Shown in pieces: positions 7,159-14,771 of a stretch of DNA of 19,356 nt. Both the position numbers and the translations under genes were made by a program. The DNA comes from JANWHF01 sp036276235 (GTDB taxonomy: Bacteria; Planctomycetota; Phycisphaerae; Tepidisphaerales; Tepidisphaeraceae). Each line of letters begins with the position of its first letter. The first letter of the stretch is position 1. The DNA is taken from positions 1 through 19,356 of the forward strand of contig DATBDZ010000127.1 of the NCBI GenBank assembly GCA_036276235.1, given 5' to 3'. Below the pieces are notes generated by a model. That model saw only the letters and a list, made by a program, of their open reading frames with translations. It was not told the DNA's origin and did no database searches.

Positions 7159-7424
7159 TCCCCCGAGGAATTCGCGAGAAGTTGACGGGCTTTGGACTTG
7201 AGAAGCGCGACGAATGTTCCAAAGGAAACGTAGTTCGCGTACTCCGCATGCTCGCGTTCGGTTAACGATCCTTCATTGCACTTCTCGGCGAGCCGCGCCA
7301 TTTTAGCCTGAAGACGCGCAGTCGCTCGAAGCTTTAGGATCTTTCGCGCCGATTCCGGGGTCAGGCATCGCCCGAGCGGATCGATCAACTGGTCCATGAG
7401 CGGAGATGACGCGTTCGACTTCAT
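7155..7424 (-). CDS. Small helical protein paired with the HNH nuclease
   Basis: The protein has 89 residues. LTPESARKILKLRA, AEKCNEGSLTEREHAEY and a C-terminal FVALLKSKARQLLA match a small family I recall upstream of HNH genes in cyanobacteria and planctomycetes. The pattern is two or three helices with a conserved CNEG turn. The frame also has a GTG at 7442, but the ATG at 7424 is preferred because a TATAAT ends 6 bp before it, making the mRNA leaderless or nearly so. Its role may be control or partnering of the nuclease, as an antitoxin-like or specificity subunit; that is inference from the pairing. Confidence 0.75.
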   Translation of the reverse strand: MKSNASSPLMDQLIDPLGRCLTPESARKILKLRATARLQAKMARLAEKCNEGSLTEREHAEYANYVSFGTFVALLKSKARQLLANSSGD

Positions 7425-7430
7425 ATTGAG

Positions 7431-7459
7431 ATTATACCACACTCAATTCATTTTCGAAT
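7431..7459 (-). promoter_or_regulatory. Promoter of the HNH two-gene module, probably leaderless
   Basis: On the minus strand a perfect TATAAT (7431-7436) lies 17 bp from a weak -35 (ATTCGA, 7454-7459). The ATG at 7424 begins 6 bp after TATAAT, so the expected start of transcription falls on or beside the start codon. No ribosome binding site fits in that gap. The promoter overlaps the 3' end of the upstream repeat-protein gene. Confidence 0.55.
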
Positions 7460-10345
7460 CGCTGAAGGTTTCGCCGGTTGCGTGGCCAAGCCGGCGACGC
7501 TGAAATCCGGGGCGATTTCCTGGCGGAGGGATTCGAATTTGTCCTGCCAGCGATCGGGGATGCCGCCGCGGATCAGGATGTTTTTCAACGCGCGCTGCGT
7601 GTTGGTCATGGCGGCGGCGTCCTTCGCCGACTTGGCTACTTCGCTGTTGGATTTGAGCAGCTTGTAGGTGGCTTCCCAATAGAGATCGTTCACCTTGGTC
7701 TTGAGGCCTTCGGGCGTGTTCTCGACCAGGTTTGGCGGGCCCAGTTTCTTGTTGGCTAGCAGATCGGTCAGCGTGGCTTGAGCGCCCTTGAAGTCGCTTA
7801 GATCAAACTGCGTGAAGGCCAGGCCCACCTGCACGGAAGCATCGGGGTCTTTTGGATCGATCTCGCCGCTCGTGATTTTTTTGGGGTCGAGCGTCTTTAC
7901 ATACAGATCGTGCATCTGCGGCGTCAGCAGGCTTTGATAGATTTTTAGCGTTTGCTCGAGCAGGTTCTTTTTTTCCGCCGGATCATCGCTCATCGCGCCG
8001 GCGAGGCGCTTGGTGCGGGCGTCGTAGACGACGTAGGCGTAATAATATTTCTGGATGCTGGGGTTCTTGTTGTTCTTGGCCCAATCGCTCAGGAAGCCGG
8101 TGAGCTGCGCTTCGCTACGGGTGATCGCGCGCATCGTCGCCTGATCGTGGGCGATGTCGGCTTTCTGGTATTGCTGATCGAGCTGGTCGAGCAGTTGCCG
8201 CACGAGGCTCATGCCCTCGGTGCCTTCGGTTTTGTTCAGGAGATCGACGAGGATGTCGGTTGCCTCCTTGAACTGGCCCAGCGCCATCTGATCCTGCACG
8301 CGCTCGAAGAGCGCTTCGCTGAGCAGTTCCTTCTCGCGCGGCAGGCCCTTGGCCAGCGAGTCAAAATCCGCCAGCGTCTGCATCGACGCTTTAGGATCCT
8401 TCTGCTCGGTGCGAGCGAGCTTGGCGTAGACGAGCGTCGATTGCACCGCCATCGCGCGGTCGATCTGATTGGTCGAGGCAGCGCCCAGCTTCTTCACGAC
8501 GCCCGCGACTTCCGTCAGATCCTTCGCATATTGCTTGTGCTCATCTTCGGGAACATTTGCATCGAGCAGCTCGCGCAGGCAGAGCATCTGCTTGTACTGC
8601 GAGCTTAAATATTGCGGGCTGTCCTTGGGAACCTGCCGGAAATAGGGCAACGCCTCGGCAAACTTCCCCTGGGCTTGAAGATGATCCCCCATCAAATAGG
8701 CAAGTTCCTTGTGATTAAACGGATCGGCGATCGCGATGCGCAGGAATTTGCCGTAGAGCTCCGAAAAGCCGTCGGGAGCGCGATCGAGCTTGCGCATCTG
8801 GAAGACCAGATACCCTGCGCGATCGACGGCTTCCGTGGCGGTCTTGAGGTCCTGCTTCTGGAATTGCGTGGCAAACTCGAGATAGCCATTTGCGGCCGGC
8901 AATGGATGATTGGCGCGATCTTCCAGAGTAGGGATCGCGATCGCAGCATGGGCGGCGATCTGCGGCGTCACCTGCGGGTCCTTGTTCTTCAGGCGGCTGA
9001 GAATTTCGTTGGCCGCCTCGACGGCGCGGGCGATGGTCTTCGCGTCCTGCTTCTGGCCTTCACCCTTGTTTGACTCGGCGTCTCCCTTGGTGATCAGTTG
9101 ATTCAGAATGATGGGCGAGAGCTGCCCAACCGGACGATCCGAAGGAGTCAGCCCCGCGAGCTGATCGTCGATCAGCGGCGCCAGCTCCGGCCGATCCTTG
9201 CGAAGCTGAAGCAAGACTGCCTCGGCGGCGGCGGTGGCCTTTTTCTTTTCCTCGGGACTCTGAGCCAGATCCGCCCGAAGGACATTGACGCGATATTGCA
9301 GCATGGGCACGAGGGCTGCCGCGTATTTGTTGGAATCTTCGATGGCCGTGGCGGTGAGCTTTGAGTCGGCAAGGAGCTTGGGGAACTTGTCTTTCTGCCA
9401 ATCGGTCAGACCTTGTAAATCCTGCTGGGCTGTCGGCAGATCCTTTGCGTCCACATCCGCGACGGTGCTGAAATAGCGCGCGTCGAACTGCTCGAACGCA
9501 TCGGGCGGCGGCTTCATCTGCCCTTTGTCATTGACGACGCCCATGAAAAACCGGCGCGCTTCCTTGGCCGCGCCGCGGGCGAGGCTCAGCTTCCCTTTCA
9601 TGTTGTGGACGCGCGCCTGCACGCCGCTGTCGGCGTTGTCGAATTGATCGAGATAAGTGGCGGCTTCCTCTGCGGTTTTGCTGCGGGCGGGGTCTTCGGG
9701 CTCGGCAGCGAGCACGACGAAATAAGCCGACATCGCCTGCTGGTATTTTGCGTTGCGGGCCAGCGTATCGAGCTTGTCCCATCGCGCGGCCATGGCCTCG
9801 TCATTGGGTTTCAGCTTCGCTTCCAGGTCCTTCGCCTGCGCGGCGGCCAGGTCGGCGGCTTTTCCCAGTAGCTTGGAGATGGCGGCAGCCGCGGGCCGAA
9901 GCCGCGCCCGCGCGCCGGCGTTGGCGCCCCAATATTCCAGGCGATTGGCCTCGGCATTGGCAAGGTTCTCATTCAGCGCCGACGCCAGCGTCAACAGCTT
10001 TTGCGGATCGATGATGTTGGGGAGGATGACATCGACATTGTCGGCGAGCTGCTTCGCTTCCTTGCGCCGGTCGGCATCGGAAAGCTTCGACTTCGGATCG
10101 GTCAGATCATTGAGCACGCTCAGCGAGCGCACCGCCTGTCGGCGGACTTCGGGGATGTGGTTGAGATCAAAAAATCGCTCCAGCAGATTATCCGCCCCCC
10201 GCGCGGCCAGTTCGGCCATGAGCTGATCGTTGCCCAAAGAGTCCAAAGCGGAAGTTTGCGTGGTCGGCGGACCATCCGCGAACGCGCGCGAGTGTGCGGT
10301 ACCAAGACACGCGGAAATGATCAATGATGCTCGGATGATTTTCAT
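7448..10345 (-). CDS. Large secreted helical-repeat (TPR-like) protein of the Exb operon
   Basis: The protein has 965 residues. The ATG at 10345 is chosen over an in-frame upstream GTG because it directly begins a signal peptide (MKIIRASLIISACLGTAHS, then cleavage near AFA-DG). The rest is almost wholly alpha-helical, with degenerate 34-residue-like repeats: DPARSKTAEEAATYLDQF, AEALPYFRQVPKDSPQY and KEATDILVDLLNKTEG are TPR-like, and LLERFFDLNHIPEVRRQAV near the start is HEAT-like. There is no catalytic motif or later transmembrane helix. It is the last gene of the ExbB/ExbD/vWA cluster, after a 250-bp spacer, so it is plausibly the periplasmic scaffold or cargo receptor for that complex. A family-specific name cannot be given. 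Confidence 0.85.
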   Translation of the reverse strand: MKIIRASLIISACLGTAHSRAFADGPPTTQTSALDSLGNDQLMAELAARGADNLLERFFDLNHIPEVRRQAVRSLSVLNDLTDPKSKLSDADRRKEAKQLADNVDVILPNIIDPQKLLTLASALNENLANAEANRLEYWGANAGARARLRPAAAAISKLLGKAADLAAAQAKDLEAKLKPNDEAMAARWDKLDTLARNAKYQQAMSAYFVVLAAEPEDPARSKTAEEAATYLDQFDNADSGVQARVHNMKGKLSLARGAAKEARRFFMGVVNDKGQMKPPPDAFEQFDARYFSTVADVDAKDLPTAQQDLQGLTDWQKDKFPKLLADSKLTATAIEDSNKYAAALVPMLQYRVNVLRADLAQSPEEKKKATAAAEAVLLQLRKDRPELAPLIDDQLAGLTPSDRPVGQLSPIILNQLITKGDAESNKGEGQKQDAKTIARAVEAANEILSRLKNKDPQVTPQIAAHAAIAIPTLEDRANHPLPAANGYLEFATQFQKQDLKTATEAVDRAGYLVFQMRKLDRAPDGFSELYGKFLRIAIADPFNHKELAYLMGDHLQAQGKFAEALPYFRQVPKDSPQYLSSQYKQMLCLRELLDANVPEDEHKQYAKDLTEVAGVVKKLGAASTNQIDRAMAVQSTLVYAKLARTEQKDPKASMQTLADFDSLAKGLPREKELLSEALFERVQDQMALGQFKEATDILVDLLNKTEGTEGMSLVRQLLDQLDQQYQKADIAHDQATMRAITRSEAQLTGFLSDWAKNNKNPSIQKYYYAYVVYDARTKRLAGAMSDDPAEKKNLLEQTLKIYQSLLTPQMHDLYVKTLDPKKITSGEIDPKDPDASVQVGLAFTQFDLSDFKGAQATLTDLLANKKLGPPNLVENTPEGLKTKVNDLYWEATYKLLKSNSEVAKSAKDAAAMTNTQRALKNILIRGGIPDRWQDKFESLRQEIAPDFSVAGLATQPAKPSAIRK

Positions 10346-10434
10346 AAGTGCAAGATGGACCTTTGTTCGCCTGCGCTCACCACGGCGGTCCAACCGCTAC
10401 GCGAGGAAAGGCATGTTCATGGTTCTCGAACACT

Positions 10435-10510
10435 GTCATGCTGAGGTACTCCGAAGCATCTGGCCCGATTGCGCGAGTGGGCCAGATGCTTCGGAGTACC
10501 TCAGCATGAC
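10435..10510. repeat. Perfect 32-bp palindrome with 12-base loop
   Basis: Bases 10435-10466 are the exact reverse complement of 10479-10510. The arm begins GTCATGCTGAGGTACTCC. Palindromes of this type (..CTCAGCATGAC) are, as I recall, dispersed in several environmental phyla. It lies inside the operon, between the first exbD stop (10595) and the repeat-protein start (10345), and would fold strongly in the mRNA. It has no T-run, so it more likely stabilises or partitions the transcript than ends it. Confidence 0.9.
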
Positions 10511-10594
10511 GGATCCTTGCATTGGTGTTTAAGAATCGCGGTCGGACTTTTAAATCAACAAGCAACATGCAACCCACCACCAACAACCCACACC

Positions 10595-11065
10595 CTACTG
10601 AGAAACAGCAAACGCAATCTTCTCAATCTGCGCCTGGTTTGCCGCCTGATAGACCGCGATCAGGTAACGGTATCGCGTATCGACGCGCGGGTGAAGGATC
10701 ACCTGGATTTTGTCGGGCGGGGTGCCGTTGAGAAGAAACTGGTCGCGCTTGGTGACCAATGCCTTGCGGAGATCGTCGGCGTTGGTCATCTGATCCATGC
10801 CGGTGACACGGACGACATATCCATCCACGTCCTTCATGTTATCGACATAGATATCGATCGGCGTATCCAGTGCATCGTCGGGCTTGGCCTCGCGGGCGAC
10901 GCCGCCCTTGGCGCGGATGCCCTGCTTGCTGAGCAGGAAGTGGGAAACGCCGCCGAAGCTGCCGGCGAGCATCAGAAAGATCAGGATCACCATCACAACA
11001 TCCACCAGCGGCGTCATGTTGGGCCCGGAATCGTAATGAACTTTTTTGGCGCCTTGGATTTTCAT
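10595..11065 (-). CDS. ExbD/TolR-family protein (downstream copy)
   Basis: The protein has 156 residues: a short cytoplasmic N-terminus, one transmembrane helix beginning NMTPLVDVVMVILIFLML with the proton-relay aspartate at residue 22, and a periplasmic domain of about 110 residues ending RYRYLIAVYQAANQAQIEK. The frame extends 24 codons upstream, but those codons are read from the heptamer array, so the ATG at 11065 is used. ExbD dimers sit in the ExbB pore and convert proton flow into movement of a TonB- or TolA-like partner. It differs clearly from the neighbouring ExbD; the pair may form a heterodimer. Confidence 0.93.
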   Translation of the reverse strand: MKIQGAKKVHYDSGPNMTPLVDVVMVILIFLMLAGSFGGVSHFLLSKQGIRAKGGVAREAKPDDALDTPIDIYVDNMKDVDGYVVRVTGMDQMTNADDLRKALVTKRDQFLLNGTPPDKIQVILHPRVDTRYRYLIAVYQAANQAQIEKIAFAVSQ

Positions 11066-11070
11066 TATTT

Positions 11071-11181
11071 GTTGTTGGTTGTTGGTTGTTGGTTGTTGGT
11101 TGTTGGTTGTTGGTTGTTGGTTGTGAGTAACAGGCAATGTTTATCTGCTTTTAACAACCCACAACCCACAACCCACAACCC
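11071..11181. repeat. Heptamer arrays between the two exbD genes
   Basis: On the plus strand seven perfect GTTGTTG units plus a partial one (11071-11124) are followed by a 29-base gap and four ACAACCC units (11154-11181). Read as mRNA (minus strand), GGGTTGT repeats come before CAACAAC repeats. The arrays are partly complementary through G-U pairs and could form a long hairpin ending 5 bases from the exbD ATG at 11065. A looser run of the same words lies past the exbD stop (10557-10590). Confidence 0.85.
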
Positions 11182-11187
11182 ACAAAA

Positions 11188-11658
11188 CTATTGAACTTCC
11201 TTCGTTTCATACGCCACGTCACTGATTCGGGCGTTGGCGATGGCTATCAGGACCTGCTCCAGTTGTTTGTATTGAAGATCCTTGTCGCCGCGGATGATGA
11301 TTCTTGCCTTGGCGGGGTGGGTCTTCTCGAATTCCTCGAGGATGCGCTGAAGCTGCGGATCGACGCGGCCGCCGACGTGGTCGATGATCTTGATCTCGCG
11401 CACCTTGTCGTTCACCAGTGCCGTCACCAGCGGCTGCTCGACAACCGTCGGGTGGATGTTGAGCGTGAGCGTGTTGCCCAGGTCTTCAATCGGCTTGCCC
11501 ATGACGGTGGCGGGCAATTCGATTTCCTTGTCCTCCCCGCGCGAAACACCGATCTTGGTCACGAGCATGAAGAAGATGATCAGACACATAACAATGTCGA
11601 TCAGCGGCGTCACATTGACGCCGTTCTCCTTCATGTCGGGCATGCGATGTTTTTTCAT
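11188..11658 (-). CDS. ExbD/TolR-family protein (upstream copy)
   Basis: The protein has 156 residues. The N-terminus is basic (MKKHRMPDMKENGV), followed by the helix NVTPLIDIVMCLIIFFML with the conserved aspartate at residue 21. The periplasmic domain includes KARIIIRGDKDLQYKQLEQV, the usual ExbD/TolR end-domain motif. It pairs with the ExbB-like channel encoded upstream to use the proton gradient. There is no strong ribosome binding site before the ATG at 11658. The spacer back to exbB (182 bp) is filled with heptamer repeats. Confidence 0.95.
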   Translation of the reverse strand: MKKHRMPDMKENGVNVTPLIDIVMCLIIFFMLVTKIGVSRGEDKEIELPATVMGKPIEDLGNTLTLNIHPTVVEQPLVTALVNDKVREIKIIDHVGGRVDPQLQRILEEFEKTHPAKARIIIRGDKDLQYKQLEQVLIAIANARISDVAYETKEVQ

Positions 11659-11696
11659 TGGGTCGGGAAACGAATAAGTTGTCGGTTGCGATGAAA

Positions 11697-11840
11697 AGTT
11701 GCCAGTTGCCAGTTGTCAGTTGCCAGTAAAGGCCTTTGAGAAAAGTTGCCAGTTGTCAGTTGTCAGTTGTCAGTTGTCACTAAATGCAAAGACCGGTTGC
11801 ATTTGCTCTTCACTGGCAACCGGTAACTGGCAACTTCCTC
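11697..11840. repeat. AGTTGYC heptamer arrays between exbD and the exbB-like gene
   Basis: Four units (AGTTGCC/AGTTGTC mixed, 11697-11724) and five units (11744-11778) are separated by 19 bases. Then comes an 8-bp-stem hairpin (AAATGCAA/TTGCATTT, 11782-11804) and inverted heptamer copies (GGCAACC, GGCAACT) up to the exbB stop. The unit resembles the TTGTCAG-type short tandem repeats known in cyanobacteria. The word is distinct from the GTTGTTG array in the next spacer. Confidence 0.85.
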
Positions 11841-12746
11841 CTAATACTGAACATTCGGCGCCGGAGCCGGAGCGGGCATTGGTCCTTTTCGGACTGCGGT
11901 GGCGGGGGAGCCGGCGCCGCTGCCGAAGCCGGAGCCGGCGACGTTCCCGTAGGCGGCCGGCTGCGGGGTGGCCATGCCTGGCCGTTGCACCGCGGCGGCG
12001 GGCGCTTCGCGCGGCTTGACCATCAGCAATAACTCCTCCGCGATCAACGCCCCGCGAACTGTGAGGCGATCGACAATCGTCCGCAGAATTCCGAATGCCG
12101 CCAGGCACGGCACCGCCAGCATCAGGCCCAGAAACGTGTGCGCCAGCGCCTTGGAAATACCGCCGGCAAGCTGCGCGGGGCTGGCCTGTCCCTGGGCGGC
12201 GTTCATCGCCGTGAAGGCTTCGATCATCCCCAGCACGGTGCCGAGCAGGCCGAGCAGGGGGCCGAGGTTGCCGATGATGTTGAGGTATTCGATCCGACGG
12301 AATTGCTCGGCGGTCTGCTCGCCGATCGCGGTTTCCATCGCCTCTTTCATGCTGCTGAAGATCGGCGCCCGCTTGAGCGCCGGCCCCAGGGCGCGGCTGA
12401 TGAACGAGCGATCGGTCTCCGTGAATTCCATCAGCTCCTTGAACTGCCGCCGATTGATGAAATCGCGAATCTGCTCGACGACGGAGTCGGGAATGAGCAC
12501 CGCCGCCCGATTGCGGATGAAGCCCTGGATGATGAGCGTGAGGCCGATGATCGAGAGGAGCAGGATCGTGAAGAACACCGGATCGGTGTTCGACATGATG
12601 ACGGAGAAGAGGCTGGTATTAATCGGTTTTGCCGCCGCGCCGCCGGTGGGCGTATCCTGGGCATAGCCGCTGGCGACAAATACACCGGTCGCCAGCATCA
12701 CCCCCAGCAGAATGATTCGGATTTTAGAAGTCGCGTAGGAACGCAT
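11841..12746 (-). CDS. ExbB/TolQ/MotA-family proton channel protein
   Basis: The protein has 301 residues. An N-terminal signal-like helix (residues 9-29, ending GYAQ) is followed by a short periplasmic stretch, TM1 at about 57-77 (VFFTILLLSIIGLTLIIQGF), a cytoplasmic domain, TM2 at about 160-180 (GNLGPLLGLLGTVLGMIEAF) and TM3 at about 201-221 (HTFLGLMLAVPCLAAFGIL). The TM2 and TM3 patterns are the family signature. The Pro/Ala/Gly-rich C-terminal tail (from 250) is longer than in classical ExbB. GAGGA lies about 9 bp before the ATG. It starts 32 bp after the vWA gene's stop, so it is part of that operon, and forms the pentameric channel for the two ExbDs. Confidence 0.95.
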   Translation of the reverse strand: MRSYATSKIRIILLGVMLATGVFVASGYAQDTPTGGAAAKPINTSLFSVIMSNTDPVFFTILLLSIIGLTLIIQGFIRNRAAVLIPDSVVEQIRDFINRRQFKELMEFTETDRSFISRALGPALKRAPIFSSMKEAMETAIGEQTAEQFRRIEYLNIIGNLGPLLGLLGTVLGMIEAFTAMNAAQGQASPAQLAGGISKALAHTFLGLMLAVPCLAAFGILRTIVDRLTVRGALIAEELLLMVKPREAPAAAVQRPGMATPQPAAYGNVAGSGFGSGAGSPATAVRKGPMPAPAPAPNVQY

Positions 12747-12778
12747 GAAGTGAAATCCTCGTTGGTTGCCCCCCGGTA

Positions 12779-13432
12779 TTACAAGTCGTCTGGGTTCACG
12801 TCCTTAAACGTGCCGCCGTTCTCATCGGCGATTTGTTTTAGAATTTTTTTGAAGGTCACATCGACATGATGTCTGATCTCATCGTTGTTGATGAACGCGA
12901 TCGTATTAATCCTGATCTTATGGTCTGGGTTCAGTTCCCGAATATGCTTCACCCCAGCGTCGGCATCCTCGAATTCGCCGTCGGAAAGCAGGTAGATGAC
13001 GTCAGGCTGCTCCTTGATCGCTAACTCGACCGCGGCGATCGGACTCCCAGAATGTCTCGGAACAATTTGTGCGAAAAACTCATTGAATCGGCTCTTCGTT
13101 GCTGGAACCGCCAAGGGAAGGGTACCGGGCCGTTTAAGCCAACTGCTGAATGACGAAGCCCGGTCATCGTTGAAAAAAATCACGTCGAATCGCTGGAGCG
13201 GACCTAGATCATTAATCGCCTTGGAAAGTTGCAGCTTGAGTGCCATGAACTTTGGCACCATCGTCGCAGTTGCATCGCAGACGAAAACGATGGATCGATC
13301 GAGTTTCTGCGACGGCTGGGTATCAACGATCCTGGACGCCTGCTGCGCACTGGCCGCTGACGCACACCAAAGCGCCGCGATACACGCCAGTGTCAGCTTG
13401 CATCGAAGTTGGAAAATCTCAATTGCTCGCAT
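12779..13432 (-). CDS. Secreted von Willebrand factor A domain protein
   Basis: The protein has 217 residues: a signal peptide (residues 1-29, cleavage near ASA-QQ) and then a single vWA domain. The metal-site (MIDAS) motif is a variant, D53-A-T-A-T57 in place of DxSxS, with the later SDGEFED motif intact. It ends NGGTFKDVNPDDL. The domain aligns along its length with the vWA domain of the preceding gene, with well over half of the residues identical by eye, so it arose by tandem duplication. It lacks that protein's transmembrane and Gly-rich parts. The ATG at 13432 is used; an in-frame GTG at 13453, 4 bp after the previous stop, is possible. It is probably a periplasmic partner or decoy of the first vWA protein. 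Confidence 0.88.
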   Translation of the reverse strand: MRAIEIFQLRCKLTLACIAALWCASAASAQQASRIVDTQPSQKLDRSIVFVCDATATMVPKFMALKLQLSKAINDLGPLQRFDVIFFNDDRASSFSSWLKRPGTLPLAVPATKSRFNEFFAQIVPRHSGSPIAAVELAIKEQPDVIYLLSDGEFEDADAGVKHIRELNPDHKIRINTIAFINNDEIRHHVDVTFKKILKQIADENGGTFKDVNPDDL

Positions 13433-13457
13433 GCCCTGCCGCGCACCCTTCACGCGC

Positions 13458-14627
13458 CTACAACTCGTCTGGGTTCACGTCGTTAAAGGTCCCACCATTG
13501 TCGGACGCTATATCCTTGAGAATCTTTTTGAAGCCGACATCGACATGATGCTTGATGTCATCGTTGTTGATGAAGGCGATCGTATTGATCTTGATGTGGT
13601 CTTTGTTGAGGCGGTGAATGATCTCAACGGCTTTCTGGCTGTCGGGGAACTCGCCGTCGGTCAGAATGTAAATGAGATCCGGCTTTTCCTTGAGCGCCAG
13701 CTCCACAGCGGCGAGCGGGCCGCCCTCGAGCCTGGGGACGATGGTCGTGATAAAGTTGTTCACGGAAAGCTTGCCCGGCGCATTTGCCTGCACAAGCACG
13801 CCCGGCTGCTTCAGCCAATTGCTAAGGGCGTATGGGCGATCGTCGCTAAAGAAAATCACGTCAAACTGCTGGCTGGCCCGCAGATCGTTCACCGTCTTGG
13901 AGAGATTGATCCGCAGCGCCCCCATTTTGGGGACCATGGTCCCGGTGGCGTCGCAGACGAAGACGATTTTTTTGGCGTTGCCGCCGTTGCCGAAGACAGG
14001 GCCTTTGGGGCCTGATCCGCCGCCGCCCAGCGCGCCGAAGGGGCCCATGGCGCCGGAGTCGCCGGCGCCCGGGCCGCTGTTAGCGCCAAGAAGGCCTTTG
14101 CCTTTGTTGAACCCGCCAGCCGCGCCCTCGGCGATGACGCTGCTGGGGTCTTCGCCCGGGCCGCCGCCGGCGGTCAGATCGGCAGTCGGGCCTTTCTTGT
14201 CGGCAAACGCGCTGGCGGCGTCATTGACATCTTTATCCTGCTGGGCTGCCTGAAGCGGGTTTTCGGCCGCGCCTTCATTGGGCACACCGCCCGGCGGCGT
14301 TTCGTTGGCCAGAGAAGCCTCAGGGATAATGATCTGATCCTGCTGCGCCGTCGGGACAGCTGACTTATACACGCCGAAGACGATCAGCCCGATGACGATT
14401 ACTGCCGCGTGAACTGTGAGCGACGTAACAAATGGCATCACATCCTGCACCCAGGGCTGCTCCCAAAACCCCGGCGGCGCGTAAACGATCGGCGCCGGCG
14501 CCATATCCGCCGGCTGCGGAGTACCGGGCGGAAGCGGGGGCGCATCGCCCGCCGGAGCGCCGCCATTGCCGCTTGCCGGCGCGGCTTGGTTCTGCGGAAC
14601 GGGATTGGTAGCGCTGCTCTCGGTCAT
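13458..14627 (-). CDS. TonB-like transmembrane protein with a vWA domain in place of the TonB C-terminus
   Basis: The protein has 389 residues. Residues 1-60 are Pro/Ala-rich and cytoplasmic. One transmembrane helix (about 66-87) carries S69-L-T-V-H73-A-A-V, the SxxxH pattern that TonB uses to engage ExbB/ExbD. A Gly/Pro-rich periplasmic linker (about 105-215) leads to a vWA domain (219-389) with MIDAS D226-A-T-G-T230, T323-D-G-E and an end reading NGGTFNDVNPDEL. There is no TonB C-terminal domain. The architecture (anchor, SxxxH, flexible linker, business end) is that of an energy transducer. The start at ATG 14627 lacks a clear ribosome binding site; the frame runs 13 codons further upstream. 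It is the first gene of the ExbB-ExbD-ExbD operon. The energised vWA role is inference. Confidence 0.88.
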   Translation of the reverse strand: MTESSATNPVPQNQAAPASGNGGAPAGDAPPLPPGTPQPADMAPAPIVYAPPGFWEQPWVQDVMPFVTSLTVHAAVIVIGLIVFGVYKSAVPTAQQDQIIIPEASLANETPPGGVPNEGAAENPLQAAQQDKDVNDAASAFADKKGPTADLTAGGGPGEDPSSVIAEGAAGGFNKGKGLLGANSGPGAGDSGAMGPFGALGGGGSGPKGPVFGNGGNAKKIVFVCDATGTMVPKMGALRINLSKTVNDLRASQQFDVIFFSDDRPYALSNWLKQPGVLVQANAPGKLSVNNFITTIVPRLEGGPLAAVELALKEKPDLIYILTDGEFPDSQKAVEIIHRLNKDHIKINTIAFINNDDIKHHVDVGFKKILKDIASDNGGTFNDVNPDEL

Positions 14628-14771
14628 GCTACGGTGGCTGGAGGTGCACTCACGCCGTTCTCTCAAAGGTCAACTGGGCAGGACCACGGGCAATTCCCGC
14701 GGCAACAACGACCTCTTTCTCCGGATCGCAAATATACCCCTCGGGATGGGGCAATGGAAGAGCGGATACGT

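Noticed and set aside
7952..9073. Plus-strand open frames opposite the repeat-protein gene
   Set aside because: They mirror the codon periodicity of the minus-strand gene and contain no recognisable motif.
11066..11137. N-terminal extension of the second ExbD
   Set aside because: The extra 24 codons (NQQPTTN repeats) are read from the heptamer array; the family starts just before the helix.
11071..11181. CRISPR-like array
   Set aside because: The units are 7 bp with no spacers; this is a short tandem repeat.
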